Assembly (NCBI GenBank): GCA_024206335.1
Contig: JAAGZL010000208.1
Coordinates: forward strand, 1-64,000
DNA: 64,000 nt
Reading direction: 5' to 3'
Source of the DNA: Gammaproteobacteria bacterium
GTDB taxonomy: Bacteria > Pseudomonadota > Gammaproteobacteria > Chromatiales > Chromatiaceae
Position numbers and translations under genes: made by a program. Under the pieces are notes generated by a model. The model saw only the letters and a list, made by a program, of their open reading frames with translations, ran no database searches and was not told the origin of the DNA. How positions within the stretch are numbered: position 1 is the stretch's first letter; each line of letters opens with the position of its first letter. This document shows positions 21,524 to 29,981 of the stretch, piece by piece.

Positions 21524-22078
21524 CTACCCCACGTCTGGAAACTCAACAATAGTAACAATGCCATGAGTTTGGGTAGTTCCAGTGTTGTGGTAGCTGTGTT
21601 TGACATTGCCACGGAAATGGGCGCTATCACCTACCCTTAATTCTGTTTTCTCTCCAGCTATTTCCAGCACTACTTGTCCTTGGGTGATGTGCAGGTACTC
21701 CTCACTTCCTGGGGGGTGTGGTTTACCATGATATGTGGATGCCGGGTCCAACTGGAACAACTGCTGGGAGATGGTGGGGCTGCCCAAGGGAGATACGGTG
21801 GTGGCACGGTACGCCCCATCACCAGATTCTGTCTTGCCCATAACCTCACGCAGGGTTACCTCCACCCTGTCATGGTGGGTCTCCAGCAGATCGTCAATGG
21901 TACTGTCCAGTGCAACTGCGATCTTGTATACCGCAGCCAGGCTGGGGTTGGATTCATCTTTTTCAATGGTGGCCAGAGTGGCGCGTGGGATTTCCGCCTT
22001 GTCTGCCAGTTGCTGCTGGGTCATCTTGCGCTTGGCCCTCAGTTCACGGATACAGTTCCCAACCAGATTGGTAATCAT
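21524..22078 (-). CDS. XRE-family regulator with C-terminal cupin domain
   Basis: Cytoplasmic transcription regulator of 184 residues. The N-terminal HTH_3 domain is clear (CIRELRAKRKMTQQQLADKAEIPRATLATIEKDESNPSL). A cupin_2 sensor domain follows (HPPGSEEYLHITQGQVVLEIAGEKTELRVGDSAHFRGNVKHSYHN), the family architecture of SutR/PuuR-like regulators. I chose the ATG at 22078 because the HTH then starts near residue 9; the frame is open further upstream but that part has no domain similarity. The ligand is unknown. It is convergent with the FNR gene and lies downstream of ilvN on the same strand with a 232 bp gap. Confidence 0.85.
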   Translation of the reverse strand: MITNLVGNCIRELRAKRKMTQQQLADKAEIPRATLATIEKDESNPSLAAVYKIAVALDSTIDDLLETHHDRVEVTLREVMGKTESGDGAYRATTVSPLGSPTISQQLFQLDPASTYHGKPHPPGSEEYLHITQGQVVLEIAGEKTELRVGDSAHFRGNVKHSYHNTGTTQTHGIVTIVEFPDVG

Positions 22079-22310
22079 GCTTGATGGAGGTCCCTTGTAA
22101 ATGACAAAACAAGAACAAATATGCTGATATATTAGATCTTGTTCCGGGCTTTGTCCAGCTATAAGTAACCTTAAGTCAGGTCTTGGTGATTCTGCCAGAA
22201 ACGTTGTCGCATATCCTGTCCCACTGTTTTTCAAAGAGTGAGGTTGTAGGCCGAGATAGGCACAGCATTTCTGACAGAATTCATATTATTGCCGGGTTGA
22301 TAGGTTTAAT

Positions 22311-22616
22311 TCAGGTCTGAAAGAACTCCTCCAACTTGATGAATACCTGGTGATTGGCATCGTGCTGTTGAACATCCAGCACATCCTCCAGCTTCTCCAC
22401 CTGCTTGATCATCTGCTCCAGACGCCGGTCCTCATCCACCATAAGCCAGATGCGGCTGCGTTCCCGGTTGCCGATGGGCATGCACAGAATCCCCTCCACG
22501 TTATAGGCGCGACGTGCAAACAGGCTGGAGATATGGGACATCACCCCGGGGTGGTTGCGCACTGTTAGTTCCAGTACCTCGTGATGGGTAGTTTGAGCAC
22601 TGCTGTTTTCAGACAT
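22311..22616 (-). CDS. ilvN: Acetolactate synthase small (regulatory) subunit, IlvN type
   Basis: Regulatory subunit conferring valine feedback on acetolactate synthase. From the ATG at 22616 it has 101 residues, the short ACT-only form of E. coli IlvN (96) rather than the longer IlvH. The ACT domain begins [32 protein letters not shown]. The start lies inside the last codons of ilvB with GGAGGTGAT just upstream, so translation is coupled. Earlier in-frame ATGs at 22631 and 22622 lack this spacing. Confidence 0.95.
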   Translation of the reverse strand: MSENSSAQTTHHEVLELTVRNHPGVMSHISSLFARRAYNVEGILCMPIGNRERSRIWLMVDEDRRLEQMIKQVEKLEDVLDVQQHDANHQVFIKLEEFFQT

Positions 22617-24288
22617 GATCATCACCTCCAATCATCTCTATGTTGGCGGCGCCTGGTGGCACCATAGGAAATACGTTCTCATTCACATCAATAGGTATGT
22701 GGATCAGGCAGGGACCACTGTATTCCAGTGCTTCCCTGAGCAGGGCTTCATGATTGTTGTTGCCGGAGAGATCAAAGGTTGGCATGCCAAAACCACGGGC
22801 AATGGCGACAAAGTCCATCTGCAACTCATAGTCAGAGGCGAAGGTGCGTTTGCCGTAGAACATGGTCTGTTGTTGATGCACCAGGCCAAGGGCGTTGTTG
22901 TTCATCAGGATGATCTTGATGTTGGTCTGCTGCTCTATTGCGGTGGCCAGTTCCTGGATATTCATCATCAGGCTGCCATCGCCGGTGAAGCAGATGACTG
23001 TGTTGTCTGGTTCAGCCAGGGCGGCGCCAATGGCTGCCGGCAGCCCGAACCCCATGGTCCCGAGACCGCCCGATGTGAGCCAGCGGCGGGGTTTGCGAAA
23101 TGGGTAGAGCTGGGCTGTGCGCATCTGATGTTGGCCCACATCGGTGGTGACGATGGCGTTGTCATCTACCAGTTCTGCCACCTTGCGGATAGCGCCGTAG
23201 GCGGTGTTGGCCCGGTCTGTTTTCGGGGTCTGGAATGGGTGTGTCCGGCGCAGGTTTTCTACCTCGGTTGTCCATTGTGTGCGGCGGTTGTCTGAGATCA
23301 TGGGAGTGAGCTGTTCCAGTACCTGTTTAACGTCACCGATAATGCCGATATGGGCCTGCTTGATCTTGTCCAGCTCACTCGGGTCTATATCGATATGGAT
23401 GACCTTGGCGTTGGGGCAGAAGGCAGATACCTTGCCGGTGGCCCGGTCATCGAAGCGTGCCCCGACTGCAATCAGCAGATCACAGGCTTCCAGTGCCATG
23501 TTGGTATAGGGTGCGGCATGCATTCCCAGCATCCCCAGCGATAGTTCATGGTCCACAGGTACTGCCCCCAGCCCCATGAGGGTCATGGTAGTGGGCAGGC
23601 TGGACCTCTCCATCAATGTTCGGGCTTGTTCCGAGGCGTTGGATATGATGGTCCCACCTCCCAGATAGAGAATGGGGCGTTGGGCCTGATTGATCATCGC
23701 TGCCGCCTGTTGCAGATCTTCCGGGTTGGCTGGGCTGGGCTGGGTAGGTCTTCCCGGTTCTGGCCACTGCTCGAAGCTTATCTCCTGGGTCTGTATATCC
23801 TTGGGGATGTCGATCAGCACCGGGCCGGGCCGTCCAGAGGAGGCGATGCGAAACGCAGCCGGTATGGTCTCCAGCAGCTCGGCAACGTCTCGTACCAGGA
23901 AGTTGTGTTTGGTGATGGGGATGCTGAGTCCATAGGTATCAACCTCCTGAAAGGCATCACTGCCGATCATGCTGCTGGGCACCTGGCCAGTAATGCAGAT
24001 CACCGGGACCGAATCCAGTTTGGCGTCTGCAATCGCCGTTAGTACATTGGTGGCGCCGGGGCCAGAGGTGGCAAAACAGACCTGCGGCAGCCCACTGGCC
24101 CGAGCCATGCCCTGGGCGATGAAGCCGGCACCCTGTTCATGTCTGGCCAGGACATGGCGAATCTTGTCACTGCCATAGAGGGCGTCGTATAGGGGGAGAT
24201 TGGCGCCACCGGGAATTCCTGAGATGGTTTCAATCCCCTGGCGTTCGAGCAGACGTATGGTGAGGTCTGCTCCGGTCATTGTATACAT
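22609..24288 (-). CDS. ilvB: Acetolactate synthase large (catalytic) subunit, IlvB type
   Basis: Thiamine diphosphate and FAD enzyme that makes acetolactate and acetohydroxybutyrate, the first common step to valine, leucine and isoleucine. It has 559 residues. Motifs: [30 protein letters not shown] (catalytic Glu in RHEQGAG), TSGPGATN, and the TPP/Mg site [14 protein letters not shown] [17 protein letters not shown] with [14 protein letters not shown]. It forms an overlapping pair with ilvN, as in E. coli ilvBN. Upstream are an inserted inverted-repeat element, an attenuator and a valine-rich leader peptide. The SD (AAGGAG) lies in the terminal repeat of the inserted element. Confidence 0.97.
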   Translation of the reverse strand: MYTMTGADLTIRLLERQGIETISGIPGGANLPLYDALYGSDKIRHVLARHEQGAGFIAQGMARASGLPQVCFATSGPGATNVLTAIADAKLDSVPVICITGQVPSSMIGSDAFQEVDTYGLSIPITKHNFLVRDVAELLETIPAAFRIASSGRPGPVLIDIPKDIQTQEISFEQWPEPGRPTQPSPANPEDLQQAAAMINQAQRPILYLGGGTIISNASEQARTLMERSSLPTTMTLMGLGAVPVDHELSLGMLGMHAAPYTNMALEACDLLIAVGARFDDRATGKVSAFCPNAKVIHIDIDPSELDKIKQAHIGIIGDVKQVLEQLTPMISDNRRTQWTTEVENLRRTHPFQTPKTDRANTAYGAIRKVAELVDDNAIVTTDVGQHQMRTAQLYPFRKPRRWLTSGGLGTMGFGLPAAIGAALAEPDNTVICFTGDGSLMMNIQELATAIEQQTNIKIILMNNNALGLVHQQQTMFYGKRTFASDYELQMDFVAIARGFGMPTFDLSGNNNHEALLREALEYSGPCLIHIPIDVNENVFPMVPPGAANIEMIGGDDHV

Positions 24289-24293
24289 GTTTA

Positions 24294-24557
24294 GTGCTCC
24301 TTCAAGGTGATATTTGCGGTTTCAGTTGGCCTGACAGTGTTCAGGGCAAGGTGCAGATCGCAGCGAATGGCCTTCCCCCTTCGCAAGAGATGCAACGCAG
24401 CCATGGACGCTGTCAGGCCAACCCTTTGGGCATCCCTGTGGTGCCCCGCCACGGTGTTGCGTCGCTTGACAATGGAATGGCCATTGCCTGCGCATCGCGC
24501 CTTGTGGCGAAACACCACAGGGACGCTGAAGTCGCAAATATCACCTTGAAGGAACAC
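24294..24557. mobile_element. 264 bp MITE-like element with 25 bp terminal inverted repeats and TA target duplication
   Basis: The ends are 25 bp inverted repeats (24294-24318 and 24533-24557) that differ at one base; both read GTG(C/T)TCCTTCAAGG inward. They are flanked on both sides by TA (24292-24293 and 24558-24559), the duplication made by IS630/Tc1-mariner transposases. The interior has two more inverted pairs: TTGGCCTGACAG near 24327 with CTGTCAGGCCAA near 24409, and TCCCTGTGGTG near 24434 with CACCACAGGGA near 24513. There is no transposase, so it would depend on one elsewhere. An open minus-strand frame crosses it but has no coding character. It separates the ilv attenuator from ilvB. 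Confidence 0.75.
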
Positions 24558-24605
24558 TAGGGTCTCCTGTGTTTGGACCCCTTTGGTTTGACCGGCTGTG
24601 GGCAA

Positions 24606-24636
24606 TAAAAAACCCCGCCGGTTTGCGCCGGCGGGG
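24606..24636 (-). terminator. ilvBN attenuator (intrinsic terminator in the leader)
   Basis: On the minus strand a perfect 9 bp G+C stem (arms at 24628-24636 and 24613-24621, CCCCGCCGG with CCGGCGGGG, six-base loop) is followed by six T. It lies 25 bp after the stop codon of the valine-rich leader peptide. A competing antiterminator can form: 24658-24670 (GCGCCGTAGCGGG, which contains the leader stop codon) pairs with 24625-24636 (CCCCGCCGGCGC) through 11 base pairs interrupted by a small bulge. This matches classical attenuation logic. Confidence 0.85.
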
Positions 24637-24661
24637 TCTGATATGTCAGTTACCAATCCCG

Positions 24662-24757
24662 CTACGGCGCAGAGGCCACCACGACGTTTACTACAGAGAC
24701 GACAGATACCACCACCAGGGCGGTTGATTGGCTGATTGTCATTTCAACGTGGTTCAT
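24662..24757 (-). CDS. ivbL: ilvBN leader peptide (valine-rich attenuation peptide)
   Basis: A 31-codon frame with ATG at 24757 and stop TAG at 24662-24664. Its second half is ALVVVSVVSVVNVVVAS, ten valines in a 13-residue stretch, plus one Leu before it and one Ile earlier. It is followed by an attenuator hairpin and then ilvBN, so it is the equivalent of E. coli IvbL (IlvL family). Ribosome stalling at the Val codons when charged tRNA-Val is scarce would leave the antiterminator segment free. The best Shine-Dalgarno match (AGGAA) is about 18 bases upstream, rather far; the second ATG (codon 6) is an alternative start. It is too short for standard gene callers. Confidence 0.85.
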   Translation of the reverse strand: MNHVEMTISQSTALVVVSVVSVVNVVVASAP

Positions 24758-24836
24758 GGTTTGCGGGTTTGCGTTTCCTGAAAAATTATCTAAGTAACAA
24801 CTGTTGGCTAAGATGTTCGCACCAGTGGTGCTGTCA

Positions 24837-24842
24837 TGTCAA
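24837..24842 (-). promoter_or_regulatory. Possible -35 element of the ilv leader promoter
   Basis: A perfect TTGACA on the minus strand lies 80 bp upstream of the leader-peptide start. The matching -10 region is poor, the best candidate at 17-18 bp spacing matching only about half of TATAAT, so the call is tentative. Confidence 0.3.
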
Positions 24843-24908
24843 CACCGGATGACTCTAGGTAGACATGTAGTAACTGTGGTTTATTGCGGTATATAGTTGC
24901 TCGTTTAA

Positions 24909-25073
24909 TCATGCAAGCAGTTTGAAGTCTTCCTTTTCAGCACCGCAATCCGGGCACTCCCAGTCCTCTTCGGAGATATCCTCCCACTTGGTCCCGGCAG
25001 GGATGCCTCTCTCTGGCAGGCCCTTTGCTTCGTCATAGATGTAGCCACACACTTCACATTTGTATTTTTTCAT
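24909..25073 (-). CDS. Rubredoxin
   Basis: A 54-residue iron protein with the two CxxC knuckles C6-x2-C9 ([12 protein letters not shown]) and C40-x2-C43 ([13 protein letters not shown]). Aromatic residues at Y4, Y11, Y13, W30 and W38 complete the fold. The ATG at 25073 is preceded by AAGGTG. It is a one-electron carrier and lies downstream of a membrane di-iron hydroxylase-like gene and a ferredoxin-NADP reductase gene on the same strand, which suggests it feeds electrons to the hydroxylase. Rubredoxin can also serve oxidative-stress reductases, so the partner is an inference. Confidence 0.95.
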   Translation of the reverse strand: MKKYKCEVCGYIYDEAKGLPERGIPAGTKWEDISEEDWECPDCGAEKEDFKLLA

Positions 25074-25200
25074 TGAAACACCTTGTGATTAATATTGAGG
25101 TTTCGGCCATTGAGCCGTAAAAATATGATTTATATTATATTACGTCAAGATCTCCAGCGTGACATGCTTGAAGGGTAGAGTGTAGTCACAGTAATTCAGC

Positions 25201-26067
25201 TCAATCTCCGCTACCGCTTCTATCTTTGTTGCGATCACCTATGGCATATCCTGCTGCATTGCGGATAAAGGGCAGGGCCAGCATTCCAGGCAGCCAGCTG
25301 ATCTGAGTGGGTTGGTTGAAGCCCCTGATACCGATGGTCATCTCGGTATGTCCTGTTTTCGGTTGGTCCCTGTAGGTGCCAAATATCCGGTCCCACCATG
25401 GCAGGTTAAAACCGAAGTTGCTGTTGGTCTCTGCAGGAATGACTGAGTGATGTACCCGGTGCATGTCAGGTGTCACCACAAACCAGCGCAGGACACGGTC
25501 GAGGCCCCTGGGCAGGTAAAGATTGCCGTGGTTGAACATGGCGGTGGTGTTCAACAGAACCTCGAAGATTACAACCGCGACTGCCGGTGGACCAAGTGCT
25601 GCTATGGTGGCAAATTTGATCAGCATGGAGAGAATGATCTCCAGCGGATGGAATCTGGAGCCGGTGGTGACATCATAGTCCGGGTCAACGTGGTGCACCA
25701 TATGTAGGCGCCACAGGGCCGGTACTGCATGCACCATCACATGCTGCAGGTAGATGACCATGTCCATGGCTACCACGGATATTGCAACTGCCAGGATAAA
25801 CGGTGGCTGGTAATAGTTGAGAACCCCCCAGCCGCTGTCCTGGGCAAAGGTGGCCATGCCTACGGCGGCGGCAGGAAACAGCAGATGCAACACCACGGTG
25901 TTTAGGGCCGCCAGGCTGAGGTTGTTGAACCAGCGTACGGCCTTGGAGACGGTGAGTCGGCGGCGCGGGTAGAGAGTTTCGGCAATGGCCACTAGGGTGA
26001 GTGTGCCAAGGAAGAAGCTGAGTCGTATCAGCTGTTCCTGTTCGCTTATCCAGTTACTCCAGGGCAT
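25201..26067 (-). CDS. Sterol desaturase/fatty acid hydroxylase superfamily membrane protein
   Basis: Integral membrane di-iron protein of 288 residues. The eight-histidine signature is intact: H109-x3-H113 (QHVMVH), H122-x2-HH126 (HMVHH) and H203-x2-HH207 (HRVHH), with H140 and H180 as likely additional ligands. About four hydrophobic segments precede and separate them. Such enzymes use O2 and two electrons to hydroxylate or desaturate lipids, sterols or carotenoids; the substrate cannot be told here. The gene starts 12 bp after the fpr stop on the same strand, and a rubredoxin gene follows 127 bp downstream, making a plausible electron supply chain. Confidence 0.88.
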   Translation of the reverse strand: MPWSNWISEQEQLIRLSFFLGTLTLVAIAETLYPRRRLTVSKAVRWFNNLSLAALNTVVLHLLFPAAAVGMATFAQDSGWGVLNYYQPPFILAVAISVVAMDMVIYLQHVMVHAVPALWRLHMVHHVDPDYDVTTGSRFHPLEIILSMLIKFATIAALGPPAVAVVIFEVLLNTTAMFNHGNLYLPRGLDRVLRWFVVTPDMHRVHHSVIPAETNSNFGFNLPWWDRIFGTYRDQPKTGHTEMTIGIRGFNQPTQISWLPGMLALPFIRNAAGYAIGDRNKDRSGSGD

Positions 26068-26079
26068 CTGTTTCCATCG

Positions 26080-26895
26080 CTACCAGTAGCGCTCCAGGTG
26101 TACCTGCCCGGAGCCACTTTTTTTGTGTTCCATATAGCCATCGCCAGCAAGTATGGACACCATACCCTCTACCATGGCTGGGTTGCCGCAGAGGAAGATG
26201 TGGGTGGTTTCCGGTGTGGCAGGGGAGTCCCAATCTGCATCGGCGGCACCACTTTTCCAGATATCCTGTAAATATCCCTGGTGTCCGGTCCACGCAGTCA
26301 GCTCATGTTCCGGACGGGTGATGGAGGGGACGTAGTGGAAGTTATCCAGCATGTTGTTCAGGGTGCTCAGTTCCGAGTTGTAGCCCAGGTCCCAAGAGTG
26401 TCTGGCGCCATGCACTACGGAGAGATTTCGATTGTCATCTGGCTTGATAAAGGTACGAATCATGCTCATATATGGTGCCAGGCCGGTGCCAGTTCCCATC
26501 AGGATAAGATTGGACTCGGCAGGTATCTGGTTTAGGGTAAACATGCCGCTGACCTTGGGGCGCAGGAATATCCTGTCTCCACGTTTGAGGCAGAACAGCC
26601 TGGGGGTCAGGGTGCCGGAGCGTACCAGTGAGATATAGAATTCAAGGAACTCTTTCTCTGCTGAAGAAGAGGCGATGGAGTAGGAGCGCAGAATAAACTT
26701 GTCTGGGGCCGGTGGGTTCTCCTCGGGATCTGATATCTCTATTCTTGGGGAGCCGGCGGGCAGCCCCAGGATGGCAAACTGCCCCGGGGTGTAGTCTGGG
26801 ATCTCCCAGCCATCCGGTATCACCCTCAGGATCATGGTCTCCGGGGTCAGGAAGGTGATCTCACCAATGATTGCATTCAACTCTTTTACAGCCAT
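26080..26895 (-). CDS. fpr: Ferredoxin-NADP(+) reductase
   Basis: FAD enzyme of 271 residues in the bacterial FPR family. The FAD-binding motif RSYSIASS, the pyridine-nucleotide motif MGTGTGLAPYMSMIR, the CGNPAMVEGM motif and the C-terminal aromatic ending ERYW (the residue that stacks on FAD) are present. It moves electrons between NADPH and ferredoxin, flavodoxin or possibly rubredoxin. It is the first gene of the set with the membrane hydroxylase and rubredoxin. A 233 bp divergent promoter region separates it from kefG. Confidence 0.93.
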   Translation of the reverse strand: MAVKELNAIIGEITFLTPETMILRVIPDGWEIPDYTPGQFAILGLPAGSPRIEISDPEENPPAPDKFILRSYSIASSSAEKEFLEFYISLVRSGTLTPRLFCLKRGDRIFLRPKVSGMFTLNQIPAESNLILMGTGTGLAPYMSMIRTFIKPDDNRNLSVVHGARHSWDLGYNSELSTLNNMLDNFHYVPSITRPEHELTAWTGHQGYLQDIWKSGAADADWDSPATPETTHIFLCGNPAMVEGMVSILAGDGYMEHKKSGSGQVHLERYW

Positions 26896-27128
26896 ATTGT
26901 TTCCATATGCTATGAATAAATTTGTTGAGAGTAAGTAAATAAATAGTCACACCTGAAGCTTTTTTCAAGCTTTGGCAGAAGGTTTTGTTCCGGGATCATG
27001 GCCTTTCAACCCGCCTTGTTTCAATCGTATCTCTGTTATGCACAATAAATTGCATTATGAATTGCCTGTTCAAGATGGCTTTTTTTTACTACACCCCAGC
27101 TGCTGGAGCAGAAGAGTGAGGACACCAG

Positions 27129-27695
27129 ATGTCAGAAGATAGTTCCCCATATATTCAATTGCTTTTTGTGCATCCATTTCCCCACCGTTCCAAGGTGAAC
27201 TGTGCCTTGCTGGAGGGGGTGAGGGATATCCCGGGAGTGCATGTGAATGATCTATATGAACGTTATCCTGATTTCTATATCGACATAGAGAGGGAGCAGC
27301 AAACCCTACGCAAGACAGACCTGTTGGTGGTGCAGCACCCGCTTTATTGGTATAGCGCACCGGCCATGTTCAAACAGTGGCAGGATGTGGTTTTTGAGTA
27401 TGGGTTTGCCTTTGGTGCAGGTGGAGATGCCTTGAAAGGGAAGGATTTTATGTCAGTGATTACTGCGGGCCAGAGCAGGGCGACCTATCAATCTGAGGGG
27501 CACAACTGTCATGTGATCGATGAGATACTTACACCCTATAAGTGTATGGCCAATCACTGTGGTATGCGTTATCTGGATCCGGTTGTTGTATATAACTCGC
27601 ATAAACTTAGTGATGTGGAGTTGTTTGATATGACTGAAGTATACTGCGCGCGCCTGCTGAGCTATAGACCAGGAGGTGATGGGAATGAGCAATGA
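27129..27695 (+). CDS. kefG: KefG/KefF-type flavodoxin-fold NAD(P)H:quinone oxidoreductase (potassium efflux ancillary)
   Basis: Cytoplasmic flavoprotein of 188 residues: FVHPFPHRSKVNCALLEGV (FMN phosphate loop), LLVVQHPLYWYSAPAMFKQWQDVVFEYGFAFG and VITAGQSRATYQSEGHN are typical of KefF/KefG/MdaB-like proteins. These bind and activate the glutathione-gated KefC/KefB channels. It overlaps the kefC-like start by 11 bases, supporting a joint role in electrophile-triggered potassium efflux. Confidence 0.9.
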   Translation: MSEDSSPYIQLLFVHPFPHRSKVNCALLEGVRDIPGVHVNDLYERYPDFYIDIEREQQTLRKTDLLVVQHPLYWYSAPAMFKQWQDVVFEYGFAFGAGGDALKGKDFMSVITAGQSRATYQSEGHNCHVIDEILTPYKCMANHCGMRYLDPVVVYNSHKLSDVELFDMTEVYCARLLSYRPGGDGNEQ

Positions 27696-29391
27696 ACATC
27701 ATCTTATCCTGAATGGGATCGTATATCTTTCTGCTAGCGTTATAGCAGTGCCAATCATGAAGCGACTGGGTTTGGGGGCGGTACTTGGGTACCTGGCTGC
27801 CGGTGCTGTCATTGGTCCATGGGGTTTTAGCTTTGTTGGAAGTGCTGACGATATACGCCATTTTGCCGAGTTTGGTGTGGTGCTGCTGTTGTTCATTATC
27901 GGTTTGGAACTTAAACCTAAACGTCTCTGGAAGATGCGCCGTTCCATCGTGGGTATGGGCGGCAGCCAGCTTCTCCTGACTACATTGGTGTTGTTTTTGC
28001 TTGGTCTGCCACTTGGCTACTCCATCAACATATCCCTTATTGTGGCGATGGGCCTCTCCCTCTCCTCGACGGCCATTGCTCTGCAGAGCCTGAAGGAACG
28101 CAATCTGTTCTCGACCAATGCCGGAAACTCTGCATTTTCGGTTCTGCTGTTTCAGGATATGGCCGTCATCCCCATTCTGGCTCTGCTACCGGCCCTGGGT
28201 CTGGCTGTTGGGAGTACGGATCAGAGTACGCTGCTGGGAGTGTTAAAGGCAGCGGCAGTTATTGGTGCCATTGTGGTGGGGGGGCGCTATCTTACCCGCC
28301 CCATATTTCGTTATATAGCCAATACCGGTATGCGGGAGATATTTACCGCTTTTGCCCTGCTGTTGGTATTTGGCATCTCCCTGTTGGTGGATGCTGTGGG
28401 TATGTCTATGGCGCTTGGTGCCTTCCTGGCTGGGGTGCTCCTGGCAGAATCCGAGTATCGGCATGAACTGGAGGTGGAGATAGAGCCATTCAAGGGTTTG
28501 CTGATGGGGCTGTTTTTTATCTCAGTGGGCATGTCTATCGACTTTGGTCTATTGGTCAGAGAGCCTATGATCATTCTGGTGCTGGTGGTCCTGTTAGTGC
28601 TGGCCAAGGGGCTGGTGCTCTGGCTGTTGGCACGACTTGGTAAGATACCCAAGAGCCAGGTGAGTCTGTTTGTGTTCCTGCTGTCTCAGGGTGGTGAGTT
28701 TGCCTTTGTGATCTTTTCTGTGGCCTCGGGCAGTGGTGTGCTGGACAGGGTAACAGCGGACTATCTGGTGGTGATTGTCGCCCTTTCCATGCTTACCACG
28801 CCGTTCCTGTTGTTGCTGTATGAGCATGTGATAGCCCCCCGTTTTATAAATCTGGACCACTCCATGGAGGCGGACCAGATAGATGAAGATGATAATCCGG
28901 TCATTATCGCTGGCTTTGGTCGATTTGGCAGGACAGTGGGGCGTCTGCTCCATGCCAATGGGATATCTACCACCATACTGGATCACGACCCGGATCAGAT
29001 TGAGGCCATCCGCAGGTTTGGCTACAAGGTCTATTATGGAGATTCCAGTCGGCATGGAGTGTTGGCAGCTGCTGGGGCTGACAGGGCCAAGCTATTGATC
29101 ATTACCATCGATGATGCAGATGTGACGTTAGCAATTATCGAACAGGCGCAGAAGTACTTTCCACATCTGATCATACTGGCCCGGGCTCGTAACAATGGTC
29201 ATGCATATGAGATGTTGCGTCGTGGTGTAGATCTGTTTCGGCGTGAGATGTATGACTCGGCCCTGCATCTTGGGGAAGAGGCGCTGAAACATATGGGGTT
29301 TGGTGCCTACAGATCCAGAAATGCTGCACAGGTATTCCATGATTATGACCGGAAGCTGCTAATGAAAATGTTTGAGGCGGAGGCCCCGTAG
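27685..29391 (+). CDS. kefC: Glutathione-regulated potassium efflux antiporter, KefB/KefC family, with in-frame amber codon near the end
   Basis: Inner-membrane monovalent cation:proton antiporter (CPA2) with about 12 membrane segments, then a RCK/TrkA-N domain (IIAGFGRFGRTVGRLLHANG, LDHDPDQIEAIRRFG). From the ATG at 27685 (AGGAGG ten bases upstream) it has 568 residues to TAG at 29389-29391. The same frame continues for 33 codons after the TAG to TGA at 29491-29493. That stretch (DRRLLSLQAREQLEQIL, then ADAEEMAKQ) looks like the charged C-terminal tail common in this family. The gene therefore seems to have lost its tail by a point mutation, or the amber codon is read through. The truncation lies after the RCK domain, so transport may survive. 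Confidence 0.93.
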   Translation: MSNEHHLILNGIVYLSASVIAVPIMKRLGLGAVLGYLAAGAVIGPWGFSFVGSADDIRHFAEFGVVLLLFIIGLELKPKRLWKMRRSIVGMGGSQLLLTTLVLFLLGLPLGYSINISLIVAMGLSLSSTAIALQSLKERNLFSTNAGNSAFSVLLFQDMAVIPILALLPALGLAVGSTDQSTLLGVLKAAAVIGAIVVGGRYLTRPIFRYIANTGMREIFTAFALLLVFGISLLVDAVGMSMALGAFLAGVLLAESEYRHELEVEIEPFKGLLMGLFFISVGMSIDFGLLVREPMIILVLVVLLVLAKGLVLWLLARLGKIPKSQVSLFVFLLSQGGEFAFVIFSVASGSGVLDRVTADYLVVIVALSMLTTPFLLLLYEHVIAPRFINLDHSMEADQIDEDDNPVIIAGFGRFGRTVGRLLHANGISTTILDHDPDQIEAIRRFGYKVYYGDSSRHGVLAAAGADRAKLLIITIDDADVTLAIIEQAQKYFPHLIILARARNNGHAYEMLRRGVDLFRREMYDSALHLGEEALKHMGFGAYRSRNAAQVFHDYDRKLLMKMFEAEAP

Positions 29392-29578
29392 GATCGCAGA
29401 TTGTTGTCACTCCAGGCCAGGGAGCAACTGGAACAGATACTCACCGCTGATGCTGAGGAGATGGCAAAGCAGAATCGTCAGGGTTGGGTTTGATCGGTAT
29501 CCTCTGGCAATAAATACGGTAGCTTAAACGGTTAATAACTCTAATCTTGCCCTCGTATGGATGGTGGTTGGCGTTGTT

Positions 29579-29743
29579 ATGATCTGGAAGCGTAGGGTAG
29601 TTAGCCACTACCTTGCCGTATGCTATAGAAAAATCGGCCTCGATGTTCCTGAGGAGAGGTACGCCAGGCAATTTGTATATGTACGCAGTATATTAGCGTT
29701 GCTTGGATTTTTTATGCTCACTGGCCTTATTCGTTACTTCTAA
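29579..29743 (+). CDS. Possible small single-span membrane protein
   Basis: A 54-codon frame (alternative ATG at 29561) in the 488 bp gap after kefC. A basic N-terminal part (MIWKRRVVSHYLAVCYRKIG) is followed by one hydrophobic segment (RSILALLGFFMLTGLIRYF). There is no clear ribosome binding site and I recognise no family. The remainder of the gap, up to 29981, shows nothing except a promoter-like A+T-rich stretch and the AAAGGAG of the next gene. Confidence 0.35.
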   Translation: MIWKRRVVSHYLAVCYRKIGLDVPEERYARQFVYVRSILALLGFFMLTGLIRYF

Positions 29744-29981
29744 GGTATGCTGTTTTTTTTTGCGCTTCAGCAAAATTAGATGGCGCTTAAAATCAGGGTC
29801 TATTGGATTAGTGTTAACAGATCCAAATAATTGACCTGTGCAAAGTTTCTGCCATTAGCTCCCCTATTTTTTTAATCTATGTGGGTAGAGTCGTTAAGCC
29901 AGCAGTGAACAACTCAAGGTTCAATTGATCACAAGCTCAGCATAATAATCGTAACTACAACATCACCAAAGGAGTCTGTAT

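Noticed and set aside
22615..23295. A 226-codon open frame antisense to ilvB
   Set aside because: Shadow frame of a well-conserved gene, with no ribosome binding site or domain.
24291..24656. A 121-codon minus-strand frame across the inverted-repeat element
   Set aside because: It starts inside the attenuator, runs through both terminal repeats and has no domain; the inverted-repeat explanation is stronger.
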